From contig CALUVV010000004.1 in the NCBI GenBank assembly GCA_944324305.1, forward strand, positions 158,652 to 222,651: a stretch of DNA of 64,000 bases, written 5' to 3'. This DNA comes from Candidatus Gastranaerophilales bacterium (GTDB taxonomy: Bacteria > Cyanobacteriota > Vampirovibrionia > Gastranaerophilales > Gastranaerophilaceae). Positions within the stretch are counted from its first letter, which is position 1. Each line of letters begins with the position of its first letter. Below are positions 27,045-36,202 of this stretch, in pieces. Below the pieces are notes generated by a model that saw only the letters and a list, made by a program, of their open reading frames with translations, did no database searches and was not told where the DNA came from. Position numbers and translations under genes: made by a program.

Positions 27045-27757
27045 TGGAAACTTTTAATCAAATTTTTGATATCAGTTTAGTAATAAGAGTACTATCATCT
27101 GTTCTTCTGGGCTTTGCCATAGGTCTGGAACGCGAAATGACAAACAAATATGCGGGTTTGAGAACTAATATTCTTGTATGTCTTGGCGCATGCTTATTTA
27201 CAGTAATATCAATTTACGGTTTTCCTGAGGTTTCTGTTACGGGGGATGAACTCGGAACGCGTGATACAGCGCGTGTTGCCGCTCAGGTTGTTACAGGTAT
27301 CGGTTTTATAGGCGGCGGAACAGTACTTCGTCACGGGGCAACGGTTTTCGGGCTTACAACAGCCGCAACTCTCTGGGTTTCCGCAAGTATCGGTATGGCA
27401 TGCGGCGCTGGAATGTACGGACTTGCAATTACTGCAACCGTTCTTTCAATTCTTGTTCTTGTTTCTGTAAGACTTTTTGAGAAAAATGTTCTCATTTCAA
27501 GCACGAAAAATACAAGGCGTTTGAAAATGAGCATTTCTTGTCTTAGCGAAAATTCAAATGAAATTTATGACTACATTATTGAAAACAGCAGGCATTTAAG
27601 AGAAATTTCACGCAAATTAAATAAACAGGATGATAATTTAACTAAAATAGTTGTTATTTTAGACTTTGTAGGCCGTCATCCAATTCAGGATTTGTATAAA
27701 AATTACCAGAAACTTGAAGGTATTGAATCAATATCAATTCAGGAATTTAACGAGTAG
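27044..27757 (+). CDS. MgtC/SapB family membrane protein
   Basis: The 237-residue product has the MgtC signature in the N-terminal membrane domain (GFAIGLEREMTNKYAGLRTN, then GIGFIGGGTVLRHG and TTAATLWVSASIGMACGAG), with four to five helices, followed by a soluble ~80-residue ACT-like domain. MgtC proteins aid survival at low Mg and in hosts, in part by restraining the F-ATPase; the exact role here is unknown. The start overlaps the stop of the OppC-type gene (TGATG), an unusual operon partner. Confidence 0.88.
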   Translation: METFNQIFDISLVIRVLSSVLLGFAIGLEREMTNKYAGLRTNILVCLGACLFTVISIYGFPEVSVTGDELGTRDTARVAAQVVTGIGFIGGGTVLRHGATVFGLTTAATLWVSASIGMACGAGMYGLAITATVLSILVLVSVRLFEKNVLISSTKNTRRLKMSISCLSENSNEIYDYIIENSRHLREISRKLNKQDDNLTKIVVILDFVGRHPIQDLYKNYQKLEGIESISIQEFNE

Positions 27758-27773
27758 GGAGCGTAGCCGCTCC
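27758..27773. repeat. Short GC-rich hairpin, copy 2
   Basis: GGAGCG-TAGC-CGCTCC followed by ACCCG, immediately after the mgtC-like stop. Same loop and trailing ACCCG as the copy at 13150-13163, with compensated stem changes. Confidence 0.45.
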
Positions 27774-27785
27774 ACCCGTCAATTT

Positions 27786-30467
27786 TTATTGATCTTGAAG
27801 TTTTTGAAGGATTTCTTCTTCTTTAATTTCAGGTCCGCGCATATTTTGTTTCATTTTATATGTAAGATATTCTTCACTGTTTGTTTTGAGCATATTTTTA
27901 TTTTTCAGGAAGTTCATTGCTTCTTTCCACGACATACGGAGTAAATTTTTACTTTCCTGAATTGTATTTGCACTTTGAAGTTTTATGCCTATTTCTGCCA
28001 TATCTTTAGCAGCACTTGTAATTGCAGCCGCCATTTCAGCTTTAGATGAGTCATCCCAGTTTTTGTCACCGTATTTTTTCTCAAAGAATGATTCAATTAA
28101 ATCTTCAAATGAGTTTTTAGCGGAAACTTTAGCTTTATTTAAATTTAACTGGGTATTATTAGGTACAATATTATATTTTCTTAAGATGTTATCTGATAAA
28201 GCAAAGAATGTATCCATATTCATTGAATTAATTTTTGTTTTGTTATCAAAGAAGAATGTTTTTAATTCTTTTTCTACCTTTTGAATAGCTTCTTCTTTTG
28301 AAAGTCCTTGAGGTAAAATTGCATCTTGCAGTACAATATCTGCTAAATCTTTAGTATTTCCGTTTTTAATAAATCCGACAATTTTTAAAGAATTCATAGT
28401 TTGTTCTTTAGTCAGTTTTATTGTATTACCTGTATCAATTAGGGTCAGTAACTTGCCTTTACCTGATTTAAGAGCTTGGAGATTTATGAAAATGTTACCG
28501 GGGTGAATGTCTGCGTGGATAACTTTTCCGTTCTTATCAACTTTAGAAAACTGTTCTACCTGCAAATCAATATATGTTTTGAGTAATTTTTTAATTTGGG
28601 ATGGTTTCATATCAAAGTCTTCAAATTCCGGTGCTCTTGATTTGATTTTTTTCAAATCTTCTTCATATTTTTGGATAGTTGGTTTTACCCATTCTACATC
28701 AGGATGTTTTTTTGCGTATCTTTTAAAATACTTTATATTACTTTCACAGTTATAATAATCAACAAGAGTTTTTATGCTTATGCCGGGAGCTTTTTCCATT
28801 ACATATATGCCCGGTTTAGCTTCCATAGGAACTACGACATCTGCTACTTTACTGTATTTTTTTAATTCTTTAGCTGCGTTCATTTCGTTTATGAAATCAA
28901 CTTCTTTAGAAATTCCTTCAGCTAAATCATTAATGTTTTTGATTAAGTATTTTTGATTTTCATTTAGTTTATCAGCGGGCGTGTCGCCTGTAATAAGTTT
29001 AATGAATTTTTCTTTGTCCTGTGCAATTTTTTCTGCGTTAATTCCATTTTTTAGAACTTTGATACAAACTTCTTTTCCTGATTTATCTTTCGCAAGATAA
29101 GTTTCTGCAACGGTGCCGACACCGAGAAGTTTAGATATTGTATATTCGGAAGAACCCCAGAGTTTGTTAATGTGTTCTTGAGCTTCTTCAATTGTTCTTG
29201 TAGGCGGACAATTTTCTCTTAGGGCTTCTGAAATTTTGTCATATTTGTTATATTCACCTGATAGAAAACCTTTATTTTTGATTTGTAAGAATTTAACCGC
29301 AAATATATTTTCATCGGTCAAACTATTTATAATTTGGTCCATGCTTTTATCCGAATGTAGATTTTCCGGTTTGATTATATTTTGGATAGCTTCAGAATTA
29401 AGCATAAAGTCTTCAAGTTCCTGATATGCTGATTTTGAAGAAGGAAGATCAGGAAGCTGCAGTTCCTTGCCTTTGAGCTTTTCAACAACTTTATTTAGGT
29501 TTACATCAAATACTTTATTGAAATGAGCTTTTTTTACAGACGGAACTGCAATGGCAGCTGTGGTTAAAATATTTACTGCAGCATTATCTTTGAGCGACTT
29601 AGTAAAATCATCTAAAGATTTTTCCCTGTTATCATTTTTGCTTGAAGCATATCTTATTCCTGTTATTGCCAAAATATATGCGGGCACTCCGATAATTCCG
29701 CCTGCTAATGCGGTAACGGGAGCCAGCATTCCGTTTAAGGCACCTGTGGCGAAATTTTTTAAATTAGCTTTTCTTCTGGCTTTACGCGCTTTTTTCTTTT
29801 CCGCTTTCAGCTCCTTTTTGTCGGTAAACGCTTTTTTATCAACTTTAAATTCTTTAGAACCAATTCTTTCAATTTTACCGTATATCCATTTTGTAATTCC
29901 GCCCGCAACAGCCAGTAAAGGCAGCATAACAAGCATTGTTTTGGATTTTGATTTTAATATATTTTCCGCCTGAATATAACGTTTGTATCTGATATCTTTA
30001 GGATTAGGATCTTTTTTTATATCTTTTATAAACCCGGGTAATGCATCAAGCTCTATTTGTGCTCTGAAATTTTTAATATGTTTGTTTGCAAGAAAATATG
30101 ATGAAACGGTTACTGCTGCAGAAGCTATATCTCCTGCTGACTGAACGGCATTTTCTTGAGAAACTTTGTATTGAGAAATTTTTTCTTTTACCTTATCTTC
30201 TTTAATCTCTCCTTTTTCAAACCTGTCAATTTCTTTTTCTACGGATTTGCTGCCCGTACCGAAATTTGTTTTGTTCTTTAGAAAATTATAAAATTTTCCG
30301 ACAATTCCGTTATTCTTTTTCTCTTTTATAAATTCATCCCGAATATTTGAAGGTTTTACTGTTTCTTTGGAAATTGTATCGTTTTGAACGGCATTATTTG
30401 ATGTCTGTGGAGTAATGTAATATTGGGTTTGCCCTTTTTTATTTATAAAATTATCTATTCCTGACAT
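27786..30467 (-). CDS. ABC1/UbiB kinase-like membrane protein, 893 aa
   Basis: The C-terminal half has an atypical protein kinase-like ABC1/UbiB domain at about residues 440-700: LLGVGTVAETYLA (nucleotide loop), VCIKVLKNG with the catalytic Lys, IHADIHPGNIFINL (HxDxHPGN) and TLIDTGNTIKL (DFG-like). The N-terminal 400 residues are unlike classical UbiB: polar start, coiled and charged segments, and hydrophobic stretches near residues 105-125 (DIASAAVTVSSYFLANK), 180-195 and 240-270. UbiB proteins support quinone or lipid metabolism with ATPase activity. This may be a lineage-specific membrane-tethered member. It ends 28 bases from the convergent mgtC-like gene. Confidence 0.75.
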   Translation of the reverse strand: MSGIDNFINKKGQTQYYITPQTSNNAVQNDTISKETVKPSNIRDEFIKEKKNNGIVGKFYNFLKNKTNFGTGSKSVEKEIDRFEKGEIKEDKVKEKISQYKVSQENAVQSAGDIASAAVTVSSYFLANKHIKNFRAQIELDALPGFIKDIKKDPNPKDIRYKRYIQAENILKSKSKTMLVMLPLLAVAGGITKWIYGKIERIGSKEFKVDKKAFTDKKELKAEKKKARKARRKANLKNFATGALNGMLAPVTALAGGIIGVPAYILAITGIRYASSKNDNREKSLDDFTKSLKDNAAVNILTTAAIAVPSVKKAHFNKVFDVNLNKVVEKLKGKELQLPDLPSSKSAYQELEDFMLNSEAIQNIIKPENLHSDKSMDQIINSLTDENIFAVKFLQIKNKGFLSGEYNKYDKISEALRENCPPTRTIEEAQEHINKLWGSSEYTISKLLGVGTVAETYLAKDKSGKEVCIKVLKNGINAEKIAQDKEKFIKLITGDTPADKLNENQKYLIKNINDLAEGISKEVDFINEMNAAKELKKYSKVADVVVPMEAKPGIYVMEKAPGISIKTLVDYYNCESNIKYFKRYAKKHPDVEWVKPTIQKYEEDLKKIKSRAPEFEDFDMKPSQIKKLLKTYIDLQVEQFSKVDKNGKVIHADIHPGNIFINLQALKSGKGKLLTLIDTGNTIKLTKEQTMNSLKIVGFIKNGNTKDLADIVLQDAILPQGLSKEEAIQKVEKELKTFFFDNKTKINSMNMDTFFALSDNILRKYNIVPNNTQLNLNKAKVSAKNSFEDLIESFFEKKYGDKNWDDSSKAEMAAAITSAAKDMAEIGIKLQSANTIQESKNLLRMSWKEAMNFLKNKNMLKTNSEEYLTYKMKQNMRGPEIKEEEILQKLQDQ

Positions 30468-30574
30468 GATTTTCCCTAATTATAATAAAGGATAAGCAAT
30501 AAATTTTTTTGTCTGTTTGTAACGAATTGTAAAAAAGAGTTTTAATCGGCTGAAGTCCTTGTATACTCTCTCAT

Positions 30575-30594
30575 AGGATAGGATAGGATAGGAT
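30575..30594 (+). repeat. Tandem AGGAT x4 microsatellite
   Basis: Four perfect AGGAT units, 74 bases before the start of the 756-residue gene, in its 5' region. Changes in unit number would alter leader length or promoter spacing. Confidence 0.7.
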
Positions 30595-30667
30595 GCGGTG
30601 CGGGAGTAGCAACTTTTTTTGTCTTTTATTTTTTATATCTGTATAGGGAAATTAACAGGAAAAATTA

Positions 30668-32938
30668 ATGGGTCAGTTTTTAAATTCGATTAATGAAGTA
30701 AGAAAGAATTATACTAAATACGATGATTGGGAACAGAAACAGGCTGATGAAAGAGCGCAGAAAGAATATTTAGCCGCAAACATTCAAATTCCAGAAGATA
30801 AGCTGGAATTAACCAATAAACGTGCGCAAACGGTGATAAGAGCAACGGAAATTATGGATGCGCGCTCGGAAGATAATTGCGAAAATATGGAGCAGTTAAC
30901 AGGCATACTTTCTACAATTCCTCTTTTTGCTTTAACTTTTGCGCAAATGCCTTTAATCAATTTTACCGAAAAGAAATTAACCTCAAAATATTATGACAAA
31001 GTAAAGAAAATAAACGAAGAAATTCAAAAAGGCGGATTGTCTAAAGAAGTTTTAGACAGGAAACTTACAGAAAAAAACAAGCTTCTTGAAAAAGCTTCTA
31101 AAATTACCAAAAGAGTAAGAAGCAACGGTCCCTTTGCTGTTATGGGTTTAATGCTTGCCACTGCAGTAGGCATGATTTTGTGGAGTAATTCAAAACAAAA
31201 AGAAGCTTCAAGAATAGGCAGATATCAGGCAAAACAAAATGAACTTAAAGGTCTTGAAAGTTTTGTCGTGTATACACCGGAACAAATTGAAAAAGCAAAA
31301 GAAATTGCAAAAAATATTCCCGATGAAAAAGAACGTAACAGCATATCTAAAATGATTAAGGAATTAAAAGACGTTGCAAAAGATAAAAAAGCTTATGAAG
31401 AGTGGCTTTCTCAGAAAGATCCGAATGAAATTGACAAGTTAAAGTCCGTAAATTTGACGTCGGGGGGGGGGCAGCTTCAAAGAGCACAGGAAGATAAAGA
31501 ACTTATTGTTGACGCTGTTAAGGAAATAAATATTAAAGCGGAAGAATATTCCGAAAATGTAGAAAATGCTTTTGATACATTGGGAACTCTTTCATGGCTT
31601 ATTGCGGCGCCTGTCGGCTTTGGTATTAACAAAATAATGAAAGCTCTTAAGGTTAATCCGAAAATAAGAAGTATTGTTTCCGTTGCAACTCCTCTTACCG
31701 TTTCTTTATCACTTTCCATGAGCGGTACGGTTGAACAGAAACAGGCATCGAGAGTGGGACGTTATAAAGCTCGTCAGGATTTATTGAAAAATCCCGCAAG
31801 ATTAATGGCCTTCTCCGAAGAAGATTTGAAAAAGGCTGAACATATTAAAGCCGAAAAACAAAAACAGGGATTTTTTGAAAAATTAGGCGGCAGTTTTTCA
31901 TTCCTTGCAGCTTATATAAAAGATAAAAAAGAATATAATAAATATAAAAAGACAACTCAAAAAGAAAATGAAAAACTTCAAAAAGCACTAAAAGAAATTG
32001 AAATTACCGAAGCACAAAAAGCAGATGCAAAAGCTTTGCAGAAAAATGTATTCAGGGCCTTTGACGAAATAGATGAAATGTCGCAAAGATATTCGGAAGA
32101 CGTTGAAGCCGGATGCGATATCGCAAAAGAATTCGGAATGACTTTATGGAGTTTAGGCTCAATGCTGGGGCTGGGATTTTTAGCCGCTTCCGTTGCAAAG
32201 GGTAAATTCCCGATAACCAGGGCAGTAAACTGGCTGGCTAATTTAACTTTCAATGCTAAATCTCCGATTAAATCAGCCGTAAACAACATATATGAAGTTG
32301 TTAAAAAATCCGATAAAACTACGGTTCAGAAATTTCAAAAAGCTATTGTCAGCGGAAATCTAAAATCCTTCCTTGAACACCCGCAAAATAAAGAATTAAA
32401 AGAAGCGGTTGAACCGTTATTTGCAGAACTCGGGAAAATAGGCACACAAGGCTTGACTAATGCTGTAGCTGCTGAAAAGAAAAGGGATATTTCATCAATA
32501 TTCTCAGAGCTTTTCGCAAGTCATTTTAAACAAACCGCATTAGCAAAATGGACAAGAAATATGATTTCACAGTGTACTAAACTCTGGGCAAAATCAAAAG
32601 CAGCCAAAGCTGATGTTGAAATTCCAAAAGAAATACAAGAACAGCTCGGCATGAATTTCAATTACAAGAATTATAAAACATTAATTAATACGGGACTTGC
32701 TGCAGGAATACCTGTTTTAGGAACAATCATTGCAGTTCCTTATGCATTTAATGCATGGCTGACAAGCATTCAGAAAAAAGCCGGCAAAATAGGTATTATG
32801 AAAGCTATGGATAAAATTGACGACCCGAGAGTTTTTGTATCAGAAGCGCCTGTGCAAGAGCAGCAGCAGGTGAAAACACAAAATGCACCTGCTTCCGGCG
32901 GGAATTTGCTGAATAAATTTAAACAACAGGCAGTATAA
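30668..32938 (+). CDS. Hypothetical membrane protein with internal duplication, 756 aa
   Basis: Unrecognised. Two copies of a ~200-residue unit are visible: a hydrophobic segment then QKEASRIGRYQAKQ (about residue 178) and again QKQASRVGRYKARQ (about 360), each followed by an acidic PEQIEKAKEIAKN / EEDLKKAEHIKAE helix. A partial third unit may occur near 450-520. Hydrophobic segments lie at about 75-95, 155-175, 300-320, 340-360, 490-510 and 685-705. A G10 tract at 31462-31471, in frame, encodes GGG between the first and second units. The C-terminus is Gln/Ala-rich (EQQQVKTQNAPASGG). It overlaps the convergent histidine kinase gene by 20 bases. Confidence 0.65.
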   Translation: MGQFLNSINEVRKNYTKYDDWEQKQADERAQKEYLAANIQIPEDKLELTNKRAQTVIRATEIMDARSEDNCENMEQLTGILSTIPLFALTFAQMPLINFTEKKLTSKYYDKVKKINEEIQKGGLSKEVLDRKLTEKNKLLEKASKITKRVRSNGPFAVMGLMLATAVGMILWSNSKQKEASRIGRYQAKQNELKGLESFVVYTPEQIEKAKEIAKNIPDEKERNSISKMIKELKDVAKDKKAYEEWLSQKDPNEIDKLKSVNLTSGGGQLQRAQEDKELIVDAVKEINIKAEEYSENVENAFDTLGTLSWLIAAPVGFGINKIMKALKVNPKIRSIVSVATPLTVSLSLSMSGTVEQKQASRVGRYKARQDLLKNPARLMAFSEEDLKKAEHIKAEKQKQGFFEKLGGSFSFLAAYIKDKKEYNKYKKTTQKENEKLQKALKEIEITEAQKADAKALQKNVFRAFDEIDEMSQRYSEDVEAGCDIAKEFGMTLWSLGSMLGLGFLAASVAKGKFPITRAVNWLANLTFNAKSPIKSAVNNIYEVVKKSDKTTVQKFQKAIVSGNLKSFLEHPQNKELKEAVEPLFAELGKIGTQGLTNAVAAEKKRDISSIFSELFASHFKQTALAKWTRNMISQCTKLWAKSKAAKADVEIPKEIQEQLGMNFNYKNYKTLINTGLAAGIPVLGTIIAVPYAFNAWLTSIQKKAGKIGIMKAMDKIDDPRVFVSEAPVQEQQQVKTQNAPASGGNLLNKFKQQAV
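31462..31471 (+). repeat. G10 tract (C-G10-C), in frame
   Basis: Ten G flanked by GTC and CAG within the 756-residue gene, encoding Gly-Gly-Gly. The frame is open on both sides at ten. Confidence 0.9.
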
Positions 32939-33578
32939 TTTCAAACTCTGTAATTTCCGGTGTTGATTTATTTAATTTTAAAATACCGTTTTGTTCTTTA
33001 AGATTATTTGCACATATGTGCAGACCTAAGCCGCTTCCTGTGGGTTTTGTCGTAAAACCTTCTTCAAAAATTTCTGTCTGCTTCTCTTTTGAGATGGCTT
33101 CTCCGTTGTTTGAAATTTTTATATGAACCTCTTTATTAATTATTTCAAGAGAAACATTTATTTTTCCATGTTTGTCAATTGCTTCAATTGCATTTTTTAT
33201 AATGTTGACTATGCAGGCAAGAAATTTATTTTCGTCGATATAAACTTTTGCCGAACATCTTATGTTACGGCTGATTTTAATGTCTTTGTCGTGTATATAA
33301 ACTGTTGAAAGATTTATCCCTTCATCAAGAACAGTTTTAATATCGCATTCTTTCATTGAAAAATTGTTTAAAGATTTTAAATCCAGTAGCGAATTACACA
33401 TAATTTTAATTGACTTGCTGATACAGTTAAGAGCATTATTTACGGATTGAATTTCAATCCCTTCTTCTTCCATATTTTTTCTTATTATTTGTGTGTAAAT
33501 TTCACAAATCGAAAGATGATTTCTCAATTCGTGGGCAACGCATCTGGATTGTTCATATACTAAATCAGTGTTATTCAT
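32919..33578 (-). CDS. Soluble sensor histidine kinase
   Basis: A short 219-residue kinase with no sensor or membrane domain. The H-box CVAHELRNHLSICEIY near residue 15 carries the phospho-accepting His. The ATPase domain has the N-box IVNIIKNAIEAI (about 120-131), a G1-type SNNGEAIS and the G2 motif GSGLGLHICANN (about 182-193). The likely partner is the LuxR-type response regulator encoded just upstream. The binding site is G-rich (GAGGGGGG). Without an input domain it probably receives its signal through another protein. Its 3' end overlaps the 756-residue gene by 20 bases. Confidence 0.88.
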   Translation of the reverse strand: MNNTDLVYEQSRCVAHELRNHLSICEIYTQIIRKNMEEEGIEIQSVNNALNCISKSIKIMCNSLLDLKSLNNFSMKECDIKTVLDEGINLSTVYIHDKDIKISRNIRCSAKVYIDENKFLACIVNIIKNAIEAIDKHGKINVSLEIINKEVHIKISNNGEAISKEKQTEIFEEGFTTKPTGSGLGLHICANNLKEQNGILKLNKSTPEITEFEIILPVV

Positions 33579-33599
33579 TTTCCCCCCTCTTTTAACATT

Positions 33600-33629
33600 A
33601 AAGGTTCAGCTTTTGAGTGCTGAACCTTT
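33600..33629. other. Hairpin between response regulator and kinase genes
   Basis: Stem AAAGGTTCAGC / GCTGAACCTTT with an 8-base loop. On the minus strand no T run follows, so it is more likely an mRNA processing or partial attenuation element than a full terminator. Confidence 0.5.
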
Positions 33630-33655
33630 AAATACTTTTTATTGAAGTATCAAAA

Positions 33656-34354
33656 TTAAACAGCCATTTTAGAACGTCTTTTGTTTGCAAAGCCGTTGTT
33701 TAATGCGTATAAAACCGCCTGGGTTCTGTCATTAACCTGTAATTTTTGGAAAATATTATTTACATGGGTCTTAACTGTAGTTTCCGATATAAACAATTTC
33801 CCTGCAATACCCTTGTAGTTATTACCCTGAGTAAGAAGGTCGAGAACTTCTTCTTCTCTGGCTGTTAAATATGTAAGGAGGTTTTCTTCTGCTGTTGTTG
33901 ATGCTTCTTCTTTGAAAGAGCGTTGGAAGTATTCGAAAAATCTTGAAGTAAGCGCTGTCGGAAGATAAATTTTTCCTGCGGCAACTTCATCCATTGCATA
34001 AATAAGCTGGGCGGAAGCCATAGTTTTTAATACATATCCCTTAGCTCCTATTTTCATTGCACGGAAGATTAAATCCGCATCATCATATCCGCTTAATGCA
34101 ATTACTCTTATATCCATATCTAACTTTTCGATTTCCTGAATAGCCTGCAAGCCGTCTTTTTCCGGCATATTAATATCCATTAAGATAATATCAGGGCGAT
34201 ATTTCTTTGCGAGGTTAATCCCTATATTCGCGCTTGTTGTTGCTCCGACTACATCATAGCTGCTTTCAAGCGTGATTAATTCTTTTACCCCTCTTAAATG
34301 ATCTGCGTTATCATCTATTAACAGAACTCTTGCTTTTCTTTTAAACTCTCTCAT
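33656..34354 (-). CDS. NarL/FixJ-type response regulator
   Basis: A 232-residue two-domain regulator. The receiver has the acidic pocket (VLLIDDNADH), the phospho-acceptor Asp in PDIILMDINMPEKDG (about residue 59) and the conserved Lys in GYVLKTM. The C-terminal LuxR helix-turn-helix spans about 160-215 with LTAREEEVLDLLTQGNNY and ISETTVKTHVNNIFQKLQV. A ~40-residue linker separates them. It binds DNA when phosphorylated, presumably by the kinase encoded 77 bases downstream. Targets are not evident. Confidence 0.92.
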   Translation of the reverse strand: MREFKRKARVLLIDDNADHLRGVKELITLESSYDVVGATTSANIGINLAKKYRPDIILMDINMPEKDGLQAIQEIEKLDMDIRVIALSGYDDADLIFRAMKIGAKGYVLKTMASAQLIYAMDEVAAGKIYLPTALTSRFFEYFQRSFKEEASTTAEENLLTYLTAREEEVLDLLTQGNNYKGIAGKLFISETTVKTHVNNIFQKLQVNDRTQAVLYALNNGFANKRRSKMAV

Positions 34355-34497
34355 TTTTATCTCCCTGTTTCGTAAGCTTTCCCTCTACACTATAAATACT
34401 ACAACTTTTAGAGGGTTCTTTTCATCCATGCCCTGATTGATATTGATTAGGTCTTAGTTTGAGAATATGTCTTACATCTTTAGATTGATAAAATCCC

Positions 34498-34550
34498 TCA
34501 ACCATGCTCTACACCATGCTTTCGGAGTTTTGGCCGCATGGTTGATTTTT
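34498..34550 (+). other. Terminator-like long-loop hairpin upstream of rmuC
   Basis: TCAACCATGC (34498-34507) pairs with GCATGGTTGA (34536-34545) followed by TTTTT. The 28-base loop contains a second CACCATGC. It lies in the 261-base gap between the response regulator and rmuC. It could end a short transcript or act as a leader attenuator; no open frame is visible there. A TGGTATAAT extended -10 for rmuC lies at about 34583-34591. Confidence 0.4.
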
Positions 34551-34615
34551 TATCCGGCTAATCTTTTTGAAGTAATCTTGTTGTGGTATAATTATAAAAG
34601 TAAGAGGTTAAGGAT

Positions 34616-35695
34616 ATGGATATAATAGTATTTTTAGTTGGTTTTTTTATTGGTGCTTTATGCGTTTTCATTCCGTATAAGGTAATAAATAATAATAATA
34701 AAACTTCTCAAGACTTGATGTTAGAGCAGATGAAACTGTATTTTGAAAATACGGCTAATAAAATATTTAAGGAAAGTTCGTCAGAGCTTTCCGTACAAAA
34801 CAAAGAAAAATTGGATGAATTTTTCAAGCGTTTTAAAGAAAAGATTGAGGATTTTGAAAAACGTGCGGAAGAAAATTTCAAAACTGAAACCGAACATTTT
34901 ACAAAATTTGATATGAATATAAAGAGTTTTCTAGAAACAGGGAATAAAATTTCGCACGATACAAACTCTCTTGTAAATGTAATGAAATCAGATAACAGAG
35001 CATCGGGACGCTGGGGAGAAATTGTTCTTGAACGCGTTCTTGAAGCTTCCGGATTAAGAAAAGACGAAGAATATAAAATTCAGATGGGTACTGCGGAAGG
35101 GAGACCTGATGCAACTGTATTTCTGCCTGAAGGAAGATGTATTTATATTGACAGTAAAACATCTTTTGCAGCCTGGGACGGTTTTGTAAACTCGCAGGAT
35201 GAGACAGAAAAACAAATTCATCTAAGACAGTTTATCGATTCAACGAAAGCGCATATTAACGGTCTTGCGAAACGTGATTATTCGGTTGAAGATGCGTCTC
35301 CCGATTATGTTTTAATGTTTATACCGATTGAAAGCTGTTATTCAATGATGTTTTGCGATGATTGTACATTGTGGGATTTTGCGTGGAAAAACAAAGTTAT
35401 GCCTGTTTCTCCTTCAACTTTGCTGGCTGCTTTAAAAATAATCAACTCGTTCCATGTCGTAGACAGGCAAAACAAAAATGTTATGGAAATGGCTCGTTTA
35501 TGTACAAATATTCACGATAAGTTTGCGGCTCTTTTGACGGAACTTTTGAAAATACGTGACAACTTAAATACTTCTTTAAAGAAATTAAACGGCACGGGAA
35601 ATATTATAAACCAGATTTCAAAACTGGAAAAGCTAGGTTGTGTTTATACAAAAGAACTACCTGAGCTTCCCGAAGAAATAATGCTTGACAACTAA
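34616..35695 (+). CDS. rmuC: DNA recombination protein RmuC
   Basis: The 359-residue product has an N-terminal membrane anchor (IIVFLVGFFIGALCVFIPY), a coiled-coil stretch (about 40-120) and the RmuC domain: SDNRASGRWGEIVLERVLEA (about 122-141), IDSKTSFAAWDGF with a nuclease-like D...K pattern (about 180), and PVSPSTLLAALKII (about 262). RmuC limits inversions at short repeats and is predicted to be nuclease-like. It is shorter than E. coli RmuC but near the family norm. An AGAGGTTAAGG region precedes the ATG. Confidence 0.9.
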   Translation: MDIIVFLVGFFIGALCVFIPYKVINNNNKTSQDLMLEQMKLYFENTANKIFKESSSELSVQNKEKLDEFFKRFKEKIEDFEKRAEENFKTETEHFTKFDMNIKSFLETGNKISHDTNSLVNVMKSDNRASGRWGEIVLERVLEASGLRKDEEYKIQMGTAEGRPDATVFLPEGRCIYIDSKTSFAAWDGFVNSQDETEKQIHLRQFIDSTKAHINGLAKRDYSVEDASPDYVLMFIPIESCYSMMFCDDCTLWDFAWKNKVMPVSPSTLLAALKIINSFHVVDRQNKNVMEMARLCTNIHDKFAALLTELLKIRDNLNTSLKKLNGTGNIINQISKLEKLGCVYTKELPELPEEIMLDN

Positions 35696-35719
35696 GTTAG
35701 CTTGAACTAACATATAAAT

Positions 35720-36169
35720 ATGAGAGTTCAGCCGGTTTCTTTAAACAATTATAAAAATTATGTACAATCAGCCAAGACTGAGCCTGATTTTACGGCTAAA
35801 CTTAAACCAATGTCAGCAAAGCAGTGCAGCGATCTTAAAGTTTTCTGTCACCATATATATGAATATAAAAAAGGGTTGAGAAATCTTATATTAACTACAG
35901 AAAAAGTTTCAAATAAAGACTATATTACCGCTCGTCTTGAAAAGGAACAAATCCCTTACATAATTCATCCGGCAGGAGAAAGAACTATTAACGTATTTTT
36001 TGGAAATGAAGACTGTATAAAAGTTGTTGCAACTTTTGATAAACATTTGAACAAACTTTCAAATGAACAGGATTTTATGCTCGGGATTATGCTCGGATAT
36101 GACAAAATTCTTCAATGTCAAAGATACCTTAAAAGATTAGGCCAAAATGCTAATCCCGTTAAGGGTTGA
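35720..36169 (+). CDS. Hypothetical protein, 149 aa
   Basis: Unrecognised. It begins MRVQPVSLNNYKNYVQSAKT followed by EPDFTAKLKP, an N-terminal pattern (short polar leader then Phe-Thr-x) like other unknown proteins here. No membrane segment. The body is mixed alpha/beta in composition with a conserved-looking YIIHPAGERTINVFFG segment, and the end is basic. It follows rmuC by 24 bases and precedes pyrF closely, so it is likely co-transcribed. Function unknown. Confidence 0.6.
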   Translation: MRVQPVSLNNYKNYVQSAKTEPDFTAKLKPMSAKQCSDLKVFCHHIYEYKKGLRNLILTTEKVSNKDYITARLEKEQIPYIIHPAGERTINVFFGNEDCIKVVATFDKHLNKLSNEQDFMLGIMLGYDKILQCQRYLKRLGQNANPVKG

Positions 36170-36202
36170 TTTTCTTTTTTCGTAGTGCTATATTTTTGTA
36201 AT

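Noticed and set aside
33582..33587. C6 run before the histidine kinase as another switch tract
   Set aside because: Only six bases, and it forms the G-rich ribosome binding site of the kinase gene.
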